From Dactylorhiza incarnata (lineage: Eukaryota > Streptophyta > Magnoliopsida > Asparagales > Orchidaceae), in the NCBI GenBank assembly GCA_033032865.1, contig JAWHQI010000258.1, forward strand, positions 372,001 to 436,000: 64,000 nt of DNA, given 5' to 3'. This document shows, one piece after another, positions 44,768-54,501 of the stretch. The stretch's first letter is position 1. Each line of letters starts with the position of its first letter. A program made the translations under genes and the position numbers. The notes beneath the pieces are model-generated. The model was not told where the DNA came from and made no database searches. It saw only the letters and a list, made by a program, of their open reading frames with translations.

Positions 44768-45896
44768 TATTAGAAATAATAATTATGTGGGTCATATATG
44801 TTAATTATGCGCGTTAATGGACTGTCATTAACATCGACCCAATTTAGCGATCTAATTAATTTGGTCGATTACGTTTCATATTGTATGGACGGTTTAAGTA
44901 ATGTGTGGATACCGGATGTCATTTACATTTATATAATGAGCCTAAATGTAAATGACCGCATTAAGGTTTAGTTATACATATGTTGACGCCAGGAAAATCC
45001 TGACCTCAAGATTCGGACCGATGCAGCCGGAGGTTACTCGCCCAGCAGTCCAACGAGATGACCTGGCTGGCGACTACTACGGAGCTAGAAGAGCAACAAA
45101 CAAGACCCCAGGCGCTGCGGCAGGGAGGTCCCACCACGTACCCAGAAGCTCCGAAGAGACTTCCCCTCTAAGACCAAAAATGGCCGAGCAGGGTACAAGG
45201 AAGGCACCGACTTGGCTAGTACCGGGAGTAGCGGCCAAGTGTGACAGGTTCCAGAATGCAAGAGCAGAGTTTCAAAAGCTCAGGTCCAGGTGCCAATCCA
45301 AGTACCCATGGGGTCCTATTTATAGGAAAACCAAAGGGTAGGGGGGGTTTTATAGTCCAGCCCCCAACCTGGCGACTATGGGTTACTCGGCGAGTATCAC
45401 GCCATAGTCGCCCATCTGGCGAGTATTGCCTGCATACTCGCGCACGCCGGGCCAATAATCGCCAGGTCTTCTGTTCCACACTCGCCAACCTGGCGAGTAT
45501 TGCCTGCATACTCGCCGAGGTCTTCTCTACTTCCGCCTTGAACTGCCGGGCTCTGTGTTGACCTCTTTGACTTTGACTTCTGCCTACGTGGCCTTGGGGG
45601 GGTCCACCCTCGAAGAATGAGGGTTGTACAACATAAGTTCTGGTCCCTGGGTCACAAGGTATCACATTCACTCTCATTCAGTTCTAGCATCCCATCGTTG
45701 GAGACAGCCTAAGGAGGAAGAGAAAGAGTCGTCTTCTTCGTCAGGACCTTGTAGACTTGGAAGATCTGTGACCGCAATAATCCATCTACATGGATTCAGG
45801 TATGCTTCCGCTCATGTTTTTCCCGTCTCGATGTTTCAACTAGAGCAAATCCTTCTCCGTCACGATTTCACGGATTTACCCCAACACCTCTATCTT
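44768..45896 (+). repeat. Copia-B LTR split by a solo LTR
   Basis: Two pieces, 44768-44980 and 45636-45896, make one Copia-B LTR (first bases TATTAG instead of TGTTAG; end ACCCCAACA). The break holds a minus-strand solo LTR of the Tat-derivative family. Confidence 0.85.
44981..45630 (-). mobile_element. Solo LTR of the Tat-derivative family, minus strand
   Basis: 650 bp, reverse complement of the 13378-14037 LTR: starts TGTTGACGCCAGG and ends GAGGGTTGTACA. It is flanked by perfect ACATA duplications at 44976-44980 and 45631-45635. It inserted in a Copia-B LTR, later losing any internal region. Confidence 0.9.
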
Positions 45897-45955
45897 TCGA
45901 AATTACATATATCTCCTCTTCAAGTTTCCCCAGTTTATAAAAACACCCCTTTCGT

Positions 45956-46561
45956 TTGAAATATGGATCGAAAGACTCTTTTAAAACTATTATGATATTA
46001 GTAACACATTTTGATCTTGAGCTACATCAGATGGATGTTAAGACTGCGTTTCTCAATGACGACATTGATGAGACGATTTACATGGTGCAACCAAATTACT
46101 TTGAGTATGGAGACCCAAAACAAAAGGTTTGCAAATTAAAGAAATTCATCTATGGACTCAAACAAGCGTCTCGACAGTGGTATTTCAAATTTCATCAAGT
46201 AGTCATCTTTTTCGATTTTGAGATGAATGTTGCAGATGATTGCATATGCCATAGATTTAGTAGGAGTAAATATATCTTCATGTTCTTATACGTGGATAAC
46301 ATCTTGCTTGCTAGCAATGATATAGATATACTGCATGAGATCAAGAAACTTCTTTCAAAGAAATTTGAAATGAAAGATCTTGGTGACGTCTCTTTTGTAC
46401 TAGACATACAGATACATCGAGATCGCACTCGGGGTATACTTGGGTTATCGCAGAAAAACTACATCGATAAGGTTCTCAAAAGATTTGACATGCAGGATTG
46501 TAAGTCAGGAGATACCCCTGTGGCTAAGGGAGACAAATTTTGTCTCAATCAATGCCCCTAA
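45956..46561 (+). pseudogene. Copia-B RT fragment, copy 2 (YVDN)
   Basis: About 200 codons with [22 protein letters not shown] and FLYVDNILLASND. The second catalytic Asp of YVDD is Asn (GAT to AAT), which should abolish polymerase activity. It starts in LTR-flank sequence and ends in TAA after LNQCP. Confidence 0.85.
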
Positions 46562-46920
46562 ACTAAAGCCGAGGAATTAGAGAAGCACACTGCTCATATG
46601 GGTGTCATTCTATTAGATGATATGTTGTGTTAGTGAGAGTTTGTATTTTGATGCTTATTTGTTGTATGACATTTTATGCTTATTATTCTGCAGAATATAA
46701 CATTCATTATTTCACTCTGAATTTAATTATTTTGATCTCACTAAAGTTAAAGTAGGACCAGTTGAAAATAGACAAGTCAAGATCACATTACATGTAATTT
46801 TCATGCTACACATTCATACTTGATCTAATTAATTTGGTCGATTACGTTTCATATTATATGGACGGTTTATGTAATGTGTGGATACCGGATGTCATTTACA
46901 TTTATATGATGAGCCTAAAT

Positions 46921-47481
46921 GTAACACATTTTGATCTTGAGCTACATCAGATGGATGTTAAGACTGCGTTTCTCAATGACGACATTGATGAGATGATTTA
47001 CATGGTGCAACCAAATTACTTTGAGTATGGAGACCCAAAACAAAAGGTTTGCAAATTAAAGAAATCCATCTATGGACTCAAACAAGCGTCTCGACAGTGG
47101 TATTTCAAATTTCATCAAGTAGTCATCTTTTTCGGTTTTGAGATGAATGTTGCAGATGATTGCATATACCATAGATTTAGTAGGAGTAAATATATCTTTA
47201 TGTTCTTATACGTGGATAACATCTTGCTTGCCAGCAATGATATAAATATACTGCATGAGATCCAGAAACTTCTTTCAAAGAAATTTGAAATGAAAGATCT
47301 TGGTGACGTCTCTTTTGTACTAGACATACAGATACATCGAGATCGCACTCGGGGTATACTTGGGTTATCACAGAAAAACTACATCGATAAGGTTCTCAAA
47401 AGATTTGACATGCAGGATTGTAAGTCAGGAGATACCCCTGTGGCTAAGAGAGACAAATTTTGTCTCAATCAATGCCCCTAA
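46921..47481 (+). pseudogene. Copia-B RT fragment, copy 3 (YVDN)
   Basis: Second unit of the 920-bp array, with the same YVDN change. The open frame reaches back through LTR sequence to about 46834, so it is an LTR-RT fusion frame. Nothing suggests it is expressed. Confidence 0.8.
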
Positions 47482-47840
47482 ACTAAAGCTGAGGAATTAG
47501 AGAAGCACACTGCTCATATGGGTGTCATTCTATTAGATGATATGTTGTGTTAGTGAGAGTTTATATTTTGATGCTTATTTGTTGTATGACATTTTATGCT
47601 TATTATTCTGCAGAATATAACATTCATTATTTCACTCTGAATTTAATTATTTTGATCACACTAAAGTTAAAGTAGGACCAGTTGAAAATAGACAAGTCAA
47701 GATCACATTACATGTAATTTTCATACTACACATTCATACTTGATCTAATTAATTTGGTCGATTACGTTTCATATTGTATGGACGGTTTAAGTAATGTGTG
47801 GATACCGGATGTCATTTACATTTATATGATGGGCCTAAAT

Positions 47841-48401
47841 GTAACACATTTTGATCTTGAGCTACATCAGATGGATGTTAAGAATGCGTTTCTCAATGAC
47901 GACATTGATGAGATGATTTACATGGTGCAACCAAATTACTTTGAGTATGGAGACCCAAAACAAAAGGTTTGCAAATTTAAGAAATCCATCTATGGACTCA
48001 AATAAGCGTCTAGACAGTGGTATTTCAAATTTCATCAAGTAGTCATCTTTTTCGGTTTTGAGATGAATGTTGCAGATGATTGCATATACCATAGATTTAG
48101 TAGGAGTAAATATATCTTCATGTTCTTATACGTAGATAACATCTTGCTTGCCAACAATGATATAGATATACTGCATGAGATCAAGAAACTTCTTTCAAAG
48201 AAATTTGAAATGAAAGATCTTGGTGACGTCTCTTTTGTACTAGACATACAGATACATCGAGATCGCACTCGAGGTATACTTGGGTTATCGCAGAAAAACT
48301 ACATCGATAAGGTTCTCAAAAGATTTGACATGCAGGATTGTAAGTCAGGAGATACCCCTGTGGCTAAGGGAGACAAATTTTGTCTCAATCAATGCCCCTA
48401 A
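47841..48401 (+). pseudogene. Copia-B RT fragment, copy 4 (YVDN and an extra stop)
   Basis: Third unit of the array. It has the shared YVDN, plus a private TAA at 48003-48005 where the others read CAA in LKQASRQW. Confidence 0.8.
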
Positions 48402-48871
48402 ACTAAAGCTGAGGAATTAGAGAAGCACACTGCTCATATGGGTGTCATTCTATTAGATGATATGTTGTGTTAGTGAGAGTTTGTATTTTGATGCTTATTT
48501 GTTGTATGACATTTTATGCTTATTATTCTGCAGAATAAAACATTCATTATTTCACTCTGAATTTAATTATTTTGATCTCACTAAAGTTAAAGTAGGACCA
48601 GTTGAAAATAGACATGTCAAGATCACATTACATGTAATTTGCATGCTACACATCCATACTTGATCTATGTCATTGATTGTGCCCACATATGTGACCATTG
48701 ATGAGTTTATCTACGATTATAGTAGTGAAAATCTCTTTGATCCTATGTTAGTACAATCATGGACCAGATTGGATGGAAAAGTTTTCGGTAATGACAACAA
48801 TTTTTGAGCTCATAAGGTTATCATATAATGCGCTGTTAAAAATTTAACATATGTTGGCCCAAGTGGGAGAT

Positions 48872-49339
48872 TGTTAGAAATAATAATTATGTGAGTCATG
48901 TATGTTAATTATGCGCGTTAATGGATTGTCATTAACATCGACCCAATTAATTAGGTGATTTAATTAATTTGGTCGATTACGCTTTATATTGTATGAACGG
49001 TTTAAGTAATGTGTGGATACCGAGCGTTGTTTATATTTATATGATGAGCTTAAATGTAAATGACCGCATTAGGGTTTAGTTATAAATAGGTTATAATCTC
49101 CGGGTCACGAGGTATCACATTCACTCTCATTCAGTTCTAGCATCCCATCGCCGGAGAGAGCCTACGGAGGAAGAAAAGGAGTTGTCTTCTTCGTCAGGAC
49201 CTTGTAGATTTGGAAGATCCGTGACCGCAATAATTAATCTACATAGATTCAAGTATGCTTCCGCTCATGTTTCTCCCGTCTCGATGTTTCGACTAGAGCG
49301 AATCCGTCTCCGTCATGGTTTCACGGATTCACCCCAACA
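48872..49339 (+). repeat. 3' LTR of Copia-B
   Basis: 468 bp, TGTTAGAAATAATAATTATG to ACCCCAACA, preceded by polypurine AAGTGGGAGAT. It marks the right edge of the Copia-B complex. Its flank does not match the 5-bp flank of the LTR at 11979, as expected after the rearrangements. Confidence 0.85.
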
Positions 49340-49613
49340 CCTCTATCTTTCGAAATTACATTTATCTCCTCTCTAAGTTTCCCCAGTTTATAAAAATACC
49401 CCTTTCGTTTGAAATATGGATGGAAAATGATAAAATCAGCTAAATTATTTTATGATATTTCAATTTTATTCTTTTATAATGCTTCTAGATTCATTGCAAA
49501 TGGTAGAATGTAACTAATCTTTTTCAAGGTGGAGGGGCAAATCTAATTTCGAAAGATAGAGGGGTGCAAACTGTAATTATGCAAACTCCCAGGGGAGTTC
49601 CCGGTAATTAACC
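49340..49613. mobile_element. MITE-like element next to the Copia-B 3' LTR
   Basis: CCTCTATCTTTCGAAATTAC at the left is mirrored by TAATTTCGAAAGATAGAGG near 49540, followed by GGGTGCAAACTGTAATTATG and a GGTAATTAACCC end. The Copia-B LTR cuts into the left part. A related stretch lies before exon 3b (52430-52460), and the two arms flanking the first Copia element share the TTGCACCCCTC word. Confidence 0.6.
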
Positions 49614-49821
49614 CTATTGGATTTTAGTATAAATTTAGAATGCGCCCAATGTATTGCTGCACGATGCTCACGACTGCTGACGGCCCAAACGTCGCATGAA
49701 CACACATCTTATACGAACACGACCGCGAGCACTCTCGCAGCATCATGAGGGCGACATATTTTAGTTGTTTAGACTAGCATTTTCAAGGGCTAATTAATGC
49801 ATTTTTATGTACCAAATACAG
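49614..49821 (+). other. End of intron 2 before exon 3a
   Basis: Unremarkable intron sequence ending ACCAAATACAG. It is duplicated, with small changes, at about 52480-52590 before exon 3b. Confidence 0.6.
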
Positions 49822-50152
49822 GGAGATATCTGAAGAATATGTGAGGCGCATGAGAAAGATATACACAGAGCTTCTGAGGGCATTGTGGGAAAGCCTGGGG
49901 CTCTCAGGAAGCAGTGTGGAGGAGACACTTCAAATGGAATCAGCTACTACTCTCCTGGTCAACAATTTCTACCCACCGTGCCCCCAGCCGGAGGCGGCCT
50001 TGGGTCAACCGCCTCACACCGACAACTGCCTCGTCAGCCTAGTAATGCAAAGCCGCAATATCTCCTCCCTTCAAGTGATGCATCGTCGCAATTGGGTCTC
50101 CGTCAAATTCATCCCAAACTCACTCTTTTTCCTCGCTGGAGATATCCTCGAG
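49822..50152 (+). pseudogene. 2OGD exon 3, copy a (5' splice site lost)
   Basis: 331 bp, one base plus 110 codons. It carries the core fold with NNFYPPCPQPE and the first two iron ligands in PPHTDN. The acceptor (ATACAG) is good, but the donor that should read GAG|GT reads GAG|TT at 50153-50154; copy b has GT. Without that donor the exon cannot be spliced normally to exon 4a. The coding sequence itself is open. Differences from copy b are few (for example S/P and L/I changes), so the duplication is fairly recent. Confidence 0.8.
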
Positions 50153-50739
50153 TTACACCGTAAATATGCTTGTGTATCCGCATATGTTATATATTTTATG
50201 GTCATTTACCTGCGAAATGTTGAGTAACAAACTAGCCTGCACTTATAATTTTTGGATCTGCACTTAAAATAGGTCTGCACATATTCAAAAGAGGTTTGAA
50301 CATAAGAATCACCTAGTAGTTTCGTCCGCAGATCATGATACGCGCCCGTCGTCTTGCCATTTACTAGTACATGCCCTCTTATCCTTTGCCAAATTAAACT
50401 TCCCATCTAAGGGCTCCTTTAGTGCGGAGTTTTTGCTTCGGTGAGTTTGGATGAAGTATATTATTTGGCATGACAACTCCCAAAAAATAATTTTGAACTT
50501 AAAAGTGGATGGAGTTCCTTAGATGAGGTCGGGCGTTCATGTACTACGGTTCACAACCACTGCGTTCATGACCGCCACCACCGTGCCGAACAAACCGGCC
50601 CTAAGTTTACATTGTTAGCGTATATAAGAAGGAAGGTTTTGATGACTTATTCCGACATATTTAATACTGTAATTTGTTAGAGTACATATATATGGCTGCT
50701 AAATATGCATAAATTGTGCTCATGAGCTTTGTCATACAG
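50153..50739 (+). other. Intron 3 of copy a, with a MITE-like insert
   Basis: Ends CATACAG before exon 4a. 50408-50590 looks like a short element beginning AAGGGCTCCTTTAG and ending AACCGGCCCTAAG. A related sequence in inverted orientation lies at about 51365-51475. The homologous intron of copy b shares CTTAGATGAGGTCGGGCGTT and then carries the Tat element. Confidence 0.55.
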
Positions 50740-50980
50740 ATAGTTAGCAACGGGATATTCAAGAGTTTACTGCACAGGGAAGGTGAACAGCAAGAGCTCG
50801 AAGATATCAGTGGTGTCTTTTATTGGAACTCCATTGGAAACTGTGGTTGCTCCTCTGCCCCAGCTGGTCGACGACGCCGCTAGACCCGCCGCGTTCCGCG
50901 CCGTCAAGTACAAGGACTACGTCAAGCTTCATAAAACACAAATGCTGGGTAAATCTTGCCTGGATCACTTGAGGCTGTGA
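50740..50980 (+). pseudogene. 2OGD exon 4, copy a (2-bp frameshift)
   Basis: Homologous to 62234-62476 but missing TG after CACAGGG (between 50779 and 50780). In the exon-3 frame this runs into TAG at about 50880, so the C-terminal helix is lost. Downstream of the lesion the original frame is still readable to LDHLRL and TGA. Together with the lost donor of exon 3a, this marks copy a as a dead duplicate. Confidence 0.85.
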
Positions 50981-51932
50981 TATTCAATGCTGCTCAACAT
51001 TGCTGAGACCTTTAAAATCAAGTGCCGGAAAGATGAATGTTTCACAAATTGTATTTTGCCCTAAACAAACAAATAAATGCAAGGCTTTTATTTTTCGATC
51101 CACACAAGATATTCATCAACTTCGCACCATATAATCTTATGCAATAAATATTTGCAGAAAAATTGAAAGTTAACGACAATAACAGACAAGACAGATTACA
51201 CAAATCCATTTCTACTCCAAATCATATGTTAGCTCGTAATCTTATGCCATAGTTCATTTTGGGGGGGTTTTCCTGAATAAATATTTTTGTTAGCTCTCAA
51301 TTTGTGTGTGCGTGTGTGTGTGAGATATTAGTAGATCGGTACTAATCTGACAAATGGACGGTGATCACAACAGTCGACTCTAGCTCTGTTTGGCACAACG
51401 GTGGCGGTCATGTACGCAGTGGTTATGAACTGTCGTTCGTGAATGCCTGACTCCCCTAAAGAACTTCATAACTCACGCAGTGAAAAGGCCTCGCCAAAGC
51501 AGAGCCGCATGAATAACTGTGGAAATAAGCGATCAAGAGAGAAGGCTGAAATACGATCAACAACGGCCGCATGAATTCATTTAAACTAATGCCTACAAAT
51601 ATCAAACTGAAGCATCTTCGCTTTTTGTTTATTTTTGGATACTTAAAAATATTGATTAAGAAACGACAAAACTGAGATAAAGATATTAATAATTTATAAA
51701 ATTATATTATTTACCACATCTTTTTATGATTATAACAGTGCTATAGCTTTATTCGGGATATCCCGTGCATCGGCTTAATTTTCAAGAAAACCATATCTCC
51801 CACGTTGAATTCCACCATCCGATGACGCGCATCATAATATTTGGTTATTTTTCATATTTTGATTATTTGATTATTTTTCATATTAGATAATTTTGCATAT
51901 TTGATTATCTTTCAATTGAGCATATAAAATAA
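50981..51932. other. 3' flank of copy a
   Basis: 3' UTR-like sequence homologous to 62477-62700 (GAAAGATGAATGTTTCACAA), then AT-rich DNA with a short GTGTGTGTGTG run near 51307. No gene is seen. Confidence 0.6.
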
Positions 51933-52343
51933 GGGCGCTGCTATTAGCACTGCAATTTTGACTAGTTGCACCGTATTTTCTCCTAATTTTTTACGCTATT
52001 TGGAAATACATCTTGTACATGCATTTTTAGGAAAATTGTCCAACATGAAAGTTGTAGATTTTGACGAGATCTACAACTTTCATGTTGAACACTTTCCTAA
52101 AAATGCATGTACAAGACGTACTTTGGAAATACGCCCAGGTTTTGTGCCTTTTGGAAATACGCCTTTACATGCATTTTTAGGAAAAGTGTTGAACACGAAA
52201 GTTGTAGATCTCGTCGAAATATACAACTTTCGTGTTGAAAACTTTTCCTAAAAATTTATGTACAAGGCGTATTTCCAAAAGGCGCGAAAAATTAGGAGAG
52301 TACGTTGTGACTAGCCAAAACTGTAGTGCTAATAGCAGCGCCC
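51933..52343. mobile_element. MULE-type MITE with two internal hairpins
   Basis: 411 bp with ends GGGCGCTGCTATTAGCACT and its complement (outermost GCAGCGCCC), flanked by a perfect 9-bp duplication ATAAAATAA (51924-51932 and 52344-52352). Nine-base duplications are typical of Mutator-like elements. Inside are two related palindromes, about 52003-52125 and 52150-52285, each with arms containing ACAACTTTC.TGTTGAA.AC and a ~10-base loop. Confidence 0.85.
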
Positions 52344-52352
52344 ATAAAATAA

Positions 52353-52590
52353 GGGTATCATTTTTCATCCATATTTCTAACGGAACTGACATTTTTGTGA
52401 ACCGGTGAAAATTAGAGAAGAGGTAAATGTAATTTCGAAAGATAGAGGGTTGCAATCGGTGATTTTAAGATAAGAGGGTCGCATGAAAGCACATCTTATA
52501 CGAACACGGCCGTGCTAGGGAGACATATTTTAGTTGTTTAGACTAGCATTTTCAAGGGCTAATTAATGCATTTTTATACACCAAAAACAG
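52353..52590 (+). other. Intron 2 sequence before exon 3b
   Basis: Duplicated from the stretch before exon 3a, including a remnant of the GAAAGATAGAGG MITE. It ends ACCAAAAACAG. Confidence 0.6.
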
Positions 52591-52921
52591 GGAGATATCT
52601 GAAGAATATGTGAGGCGCATGAGAAAGATATACACCGAGCTTCTGAGGGCATTGTGGGAAAGCCTGGGGCTCTCAGGAAGCAGCGTGGAGGAGACACTTC
52701 AAATGGAATCAGCTACTACTCTCCTGGTCAACAATTTCTACCCACCGTGCCCCCAGCCGGAGGCGGCCTTGGGTCAACCGCCTCACACCGACAACTCTCT
52801 CGTCAGCATAGTAATGCAAAGCCGCAATATCTCCTCCCTTCAAGTGATGCATCGTCGGAATTGGGTCCCCGTCAAATTCATCCCAAACTCTCTCTTTTTC
52901 CTCGCCGGAGATATCCTCGAG
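52591..52921 (+). CDS. 2-oxoglutarate-dependent dioxygenase, exon 3 (copy b, intact)
   Basis: Residues 162 (last base) to 272. It holds YPPCPQPE and the Fe(II) ligands H227 and D229 in PPHTDNS, then SLQVMHRRNWVPVKFIPNS and FFLAGDILE. The acceptor AAACAG and donor GAG|GTACAC are both good, and phases match exon 2 and exon 4b. This is the copy most likely used in a functional transcript. The donor opens a 9.3-kb intron almost filled by a Tat element. Confidence 0.85.
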
Positions 52922-53494
52922 GTACACCGTAAATATGCTTGTGTACCTGCATATATTACTCTAGGGTCATTTAAAGGGGGAGTTTTTAGAATTCAGAGTT
53001 GAATACGGAATCGTTAGGGTGCTGCCATGTGCGTTTTGCTCTCCCAGGCGAGCAAAACTGTGCTCATGGCTTTGCAATTGCCCGCCCGCGAGGGGAGCAA
53101 AATTGATCTCCTGGGAGAGCAAAAATTTTCACCTAGAAGAGCAGGAGAACAAAATTGCTCACTCAGGTGAGAAAAATGCTCTCATAATCTAAGAGCATAA
53201 TCTAATATGGAGTCCAAAATTGCTCACTCAGGAGACCAAATTGCTCTTTCGAGATTCGAAGAATGGCGTCTAAAAAGAATAGTCAGAGGCAATTTGCTAA
53301 TATGGAGCTGTTTATATCAGCTGAAGGAAGAGTAAATAGGTGCACCAGTCAGCCATGGGATAGGACAACTCCGGATCTTGTGGCAACCGGTCGATGGTCA
53401 ACGTTGAACCTAACCCACAAAGGGTTGACCTCGGAACCCCAAAACCTGGATGGAATTCCTTAGATGAGGTCGGGCGTTCATGAACGATGGTTCA
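52922..53494 (+). other. First part of intron 3b
   Basis: GTACACCG donor, then a stretch (53020-53260) with repeated GAGCAAAATTGCTC-like and CTCACTCAGG words. It ends in MITE-related sequence interrupted by the Tat element at GTTCA. No gene. Confidence 0.6.
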
Positions 53495-54449
53495 TGTTGT
53501 ACACCCGTGAAGGCCTCAGGATGCGCCCAAAGAAAACCTCGCAGAAGAGAGATGGGGGTAGCGATCGAAGCACACACGAGCCCCAGATATGCTTCTCACT
53601 TTTCAGGAACAGTTAGTCGCCTTTTTCACCTCCAACAGAACTGCCCGAACTGCCCAAACTGCCCAAGCTGCCCGAGGGGCAAGGTGGTCATTTACGAAAA
53701 ATAGTGATCCGAGGGCCCCGAACCGGAGAATATGATTCGTCCACCGAGCATTTATGGAAACCGCCAACGGCAAAATTACCAGGCCGCCCCCGGCAAAAAC
53801 TATAAAAAGAGCTCCATGGCTTCATTTGAAAGGACCTTGACTTCTGGACCGAGGAGAGCTCCTTGCAGACTTTTGCGGAATTCTCCTTCGGCACTTGAAG
53901 ATCTCCTTCGGGACTTGAAGATCTCCTTCGGGACTTGAAGATCTTCATCTTCCAGAAAGGCGACGAGCATTTCTCAGAAGGGAAAGACGACTGGCCTTCC
54001 CGCTTCCAGAAAGGCGACCAGCATTTCTCAGAAGGGAAAGGCGACTGGCCTTCCCGCTTCCAGAAAGGCGACGAGCATTTCTCAGAAGGGAAAGGCGACT
54101 GGCCTTCCCGCTTCCGAAAGGCGACTAGCAGTCTCAGAAGGAAAAAGGACTTAGTTTTTCCGAGGGGTGGCCTGTCACCCTCGAAGCTCTCTTTCCCCAA
54201 GTATTGTAATGAGCAGCGGCCTGTCGCGCTCGAGCTCTAGCTTCCAAGTTCTAACTCCTCCAGAAGATAGTGAAGTTTGGTCGGCACAGCTCCGGCCGCG
54301 TGGTTTTTTACCCTTTCCGGGTTTTCCACGTTAAAAAGTCCCTGCGTACTCATCGAACCTCTAGTTGACTGTTTGCGCGCTTAGCTCGCTCACGAGCTAA
54401 GGCGGTTCAAGTGAACCGGTCTACCAAGAGCTCTAAGCGTTCCGCAACA
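53495..54449 (+). repeat. 5' LTR of the Tat element
   Basis: 955 bp with three copies of a 54-bp repeat at about 53950-54110. A CTATAAAAAG box lies near 53800. Confidence 0.9.
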
Positions 54450-54501
54450 GTTTGGCGCCGTCTGTGAGAACATTCCCAGAACTTTTTGAAGGTCAACCGC
54501 G

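Larger units (their letters stand above)
46001..48666 (+). repeat. 920-bp tandem array of Copia-B RT fragments, 2.9 copies
   Basis: GTAACACATTTTGATCTTGA starts units at 46001, 46921 and 47841, exactly 920 bp apart. Each unit holds the RT fragment, the 3' non-coding region and (units 1 and 2) a ~100-bp LTR piece. Unit ends fall at shared words: CTTGATCTA joins 3' non-coding DNA to LTR, and GTAA joins LTR to RT. The third unit runs on into the normal 3' end. Copies differ by only a few bases. Confidence 0.9.

Noticed and set aside
49822..50980. Copy a as a second functional 2OGD gene
   Set aside because: It lacks its own exons 1 and 2, its exon-3 donor is TT instead of GT, and exon 4 is frameshifted.
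53688..54200. Repeated-peptide frames over the Tat LTR minisatellite (also 61304-61730)
   Set aside because: An 18-codon repeat period makes long frames on both strands. This is LTR sequence without gene features.
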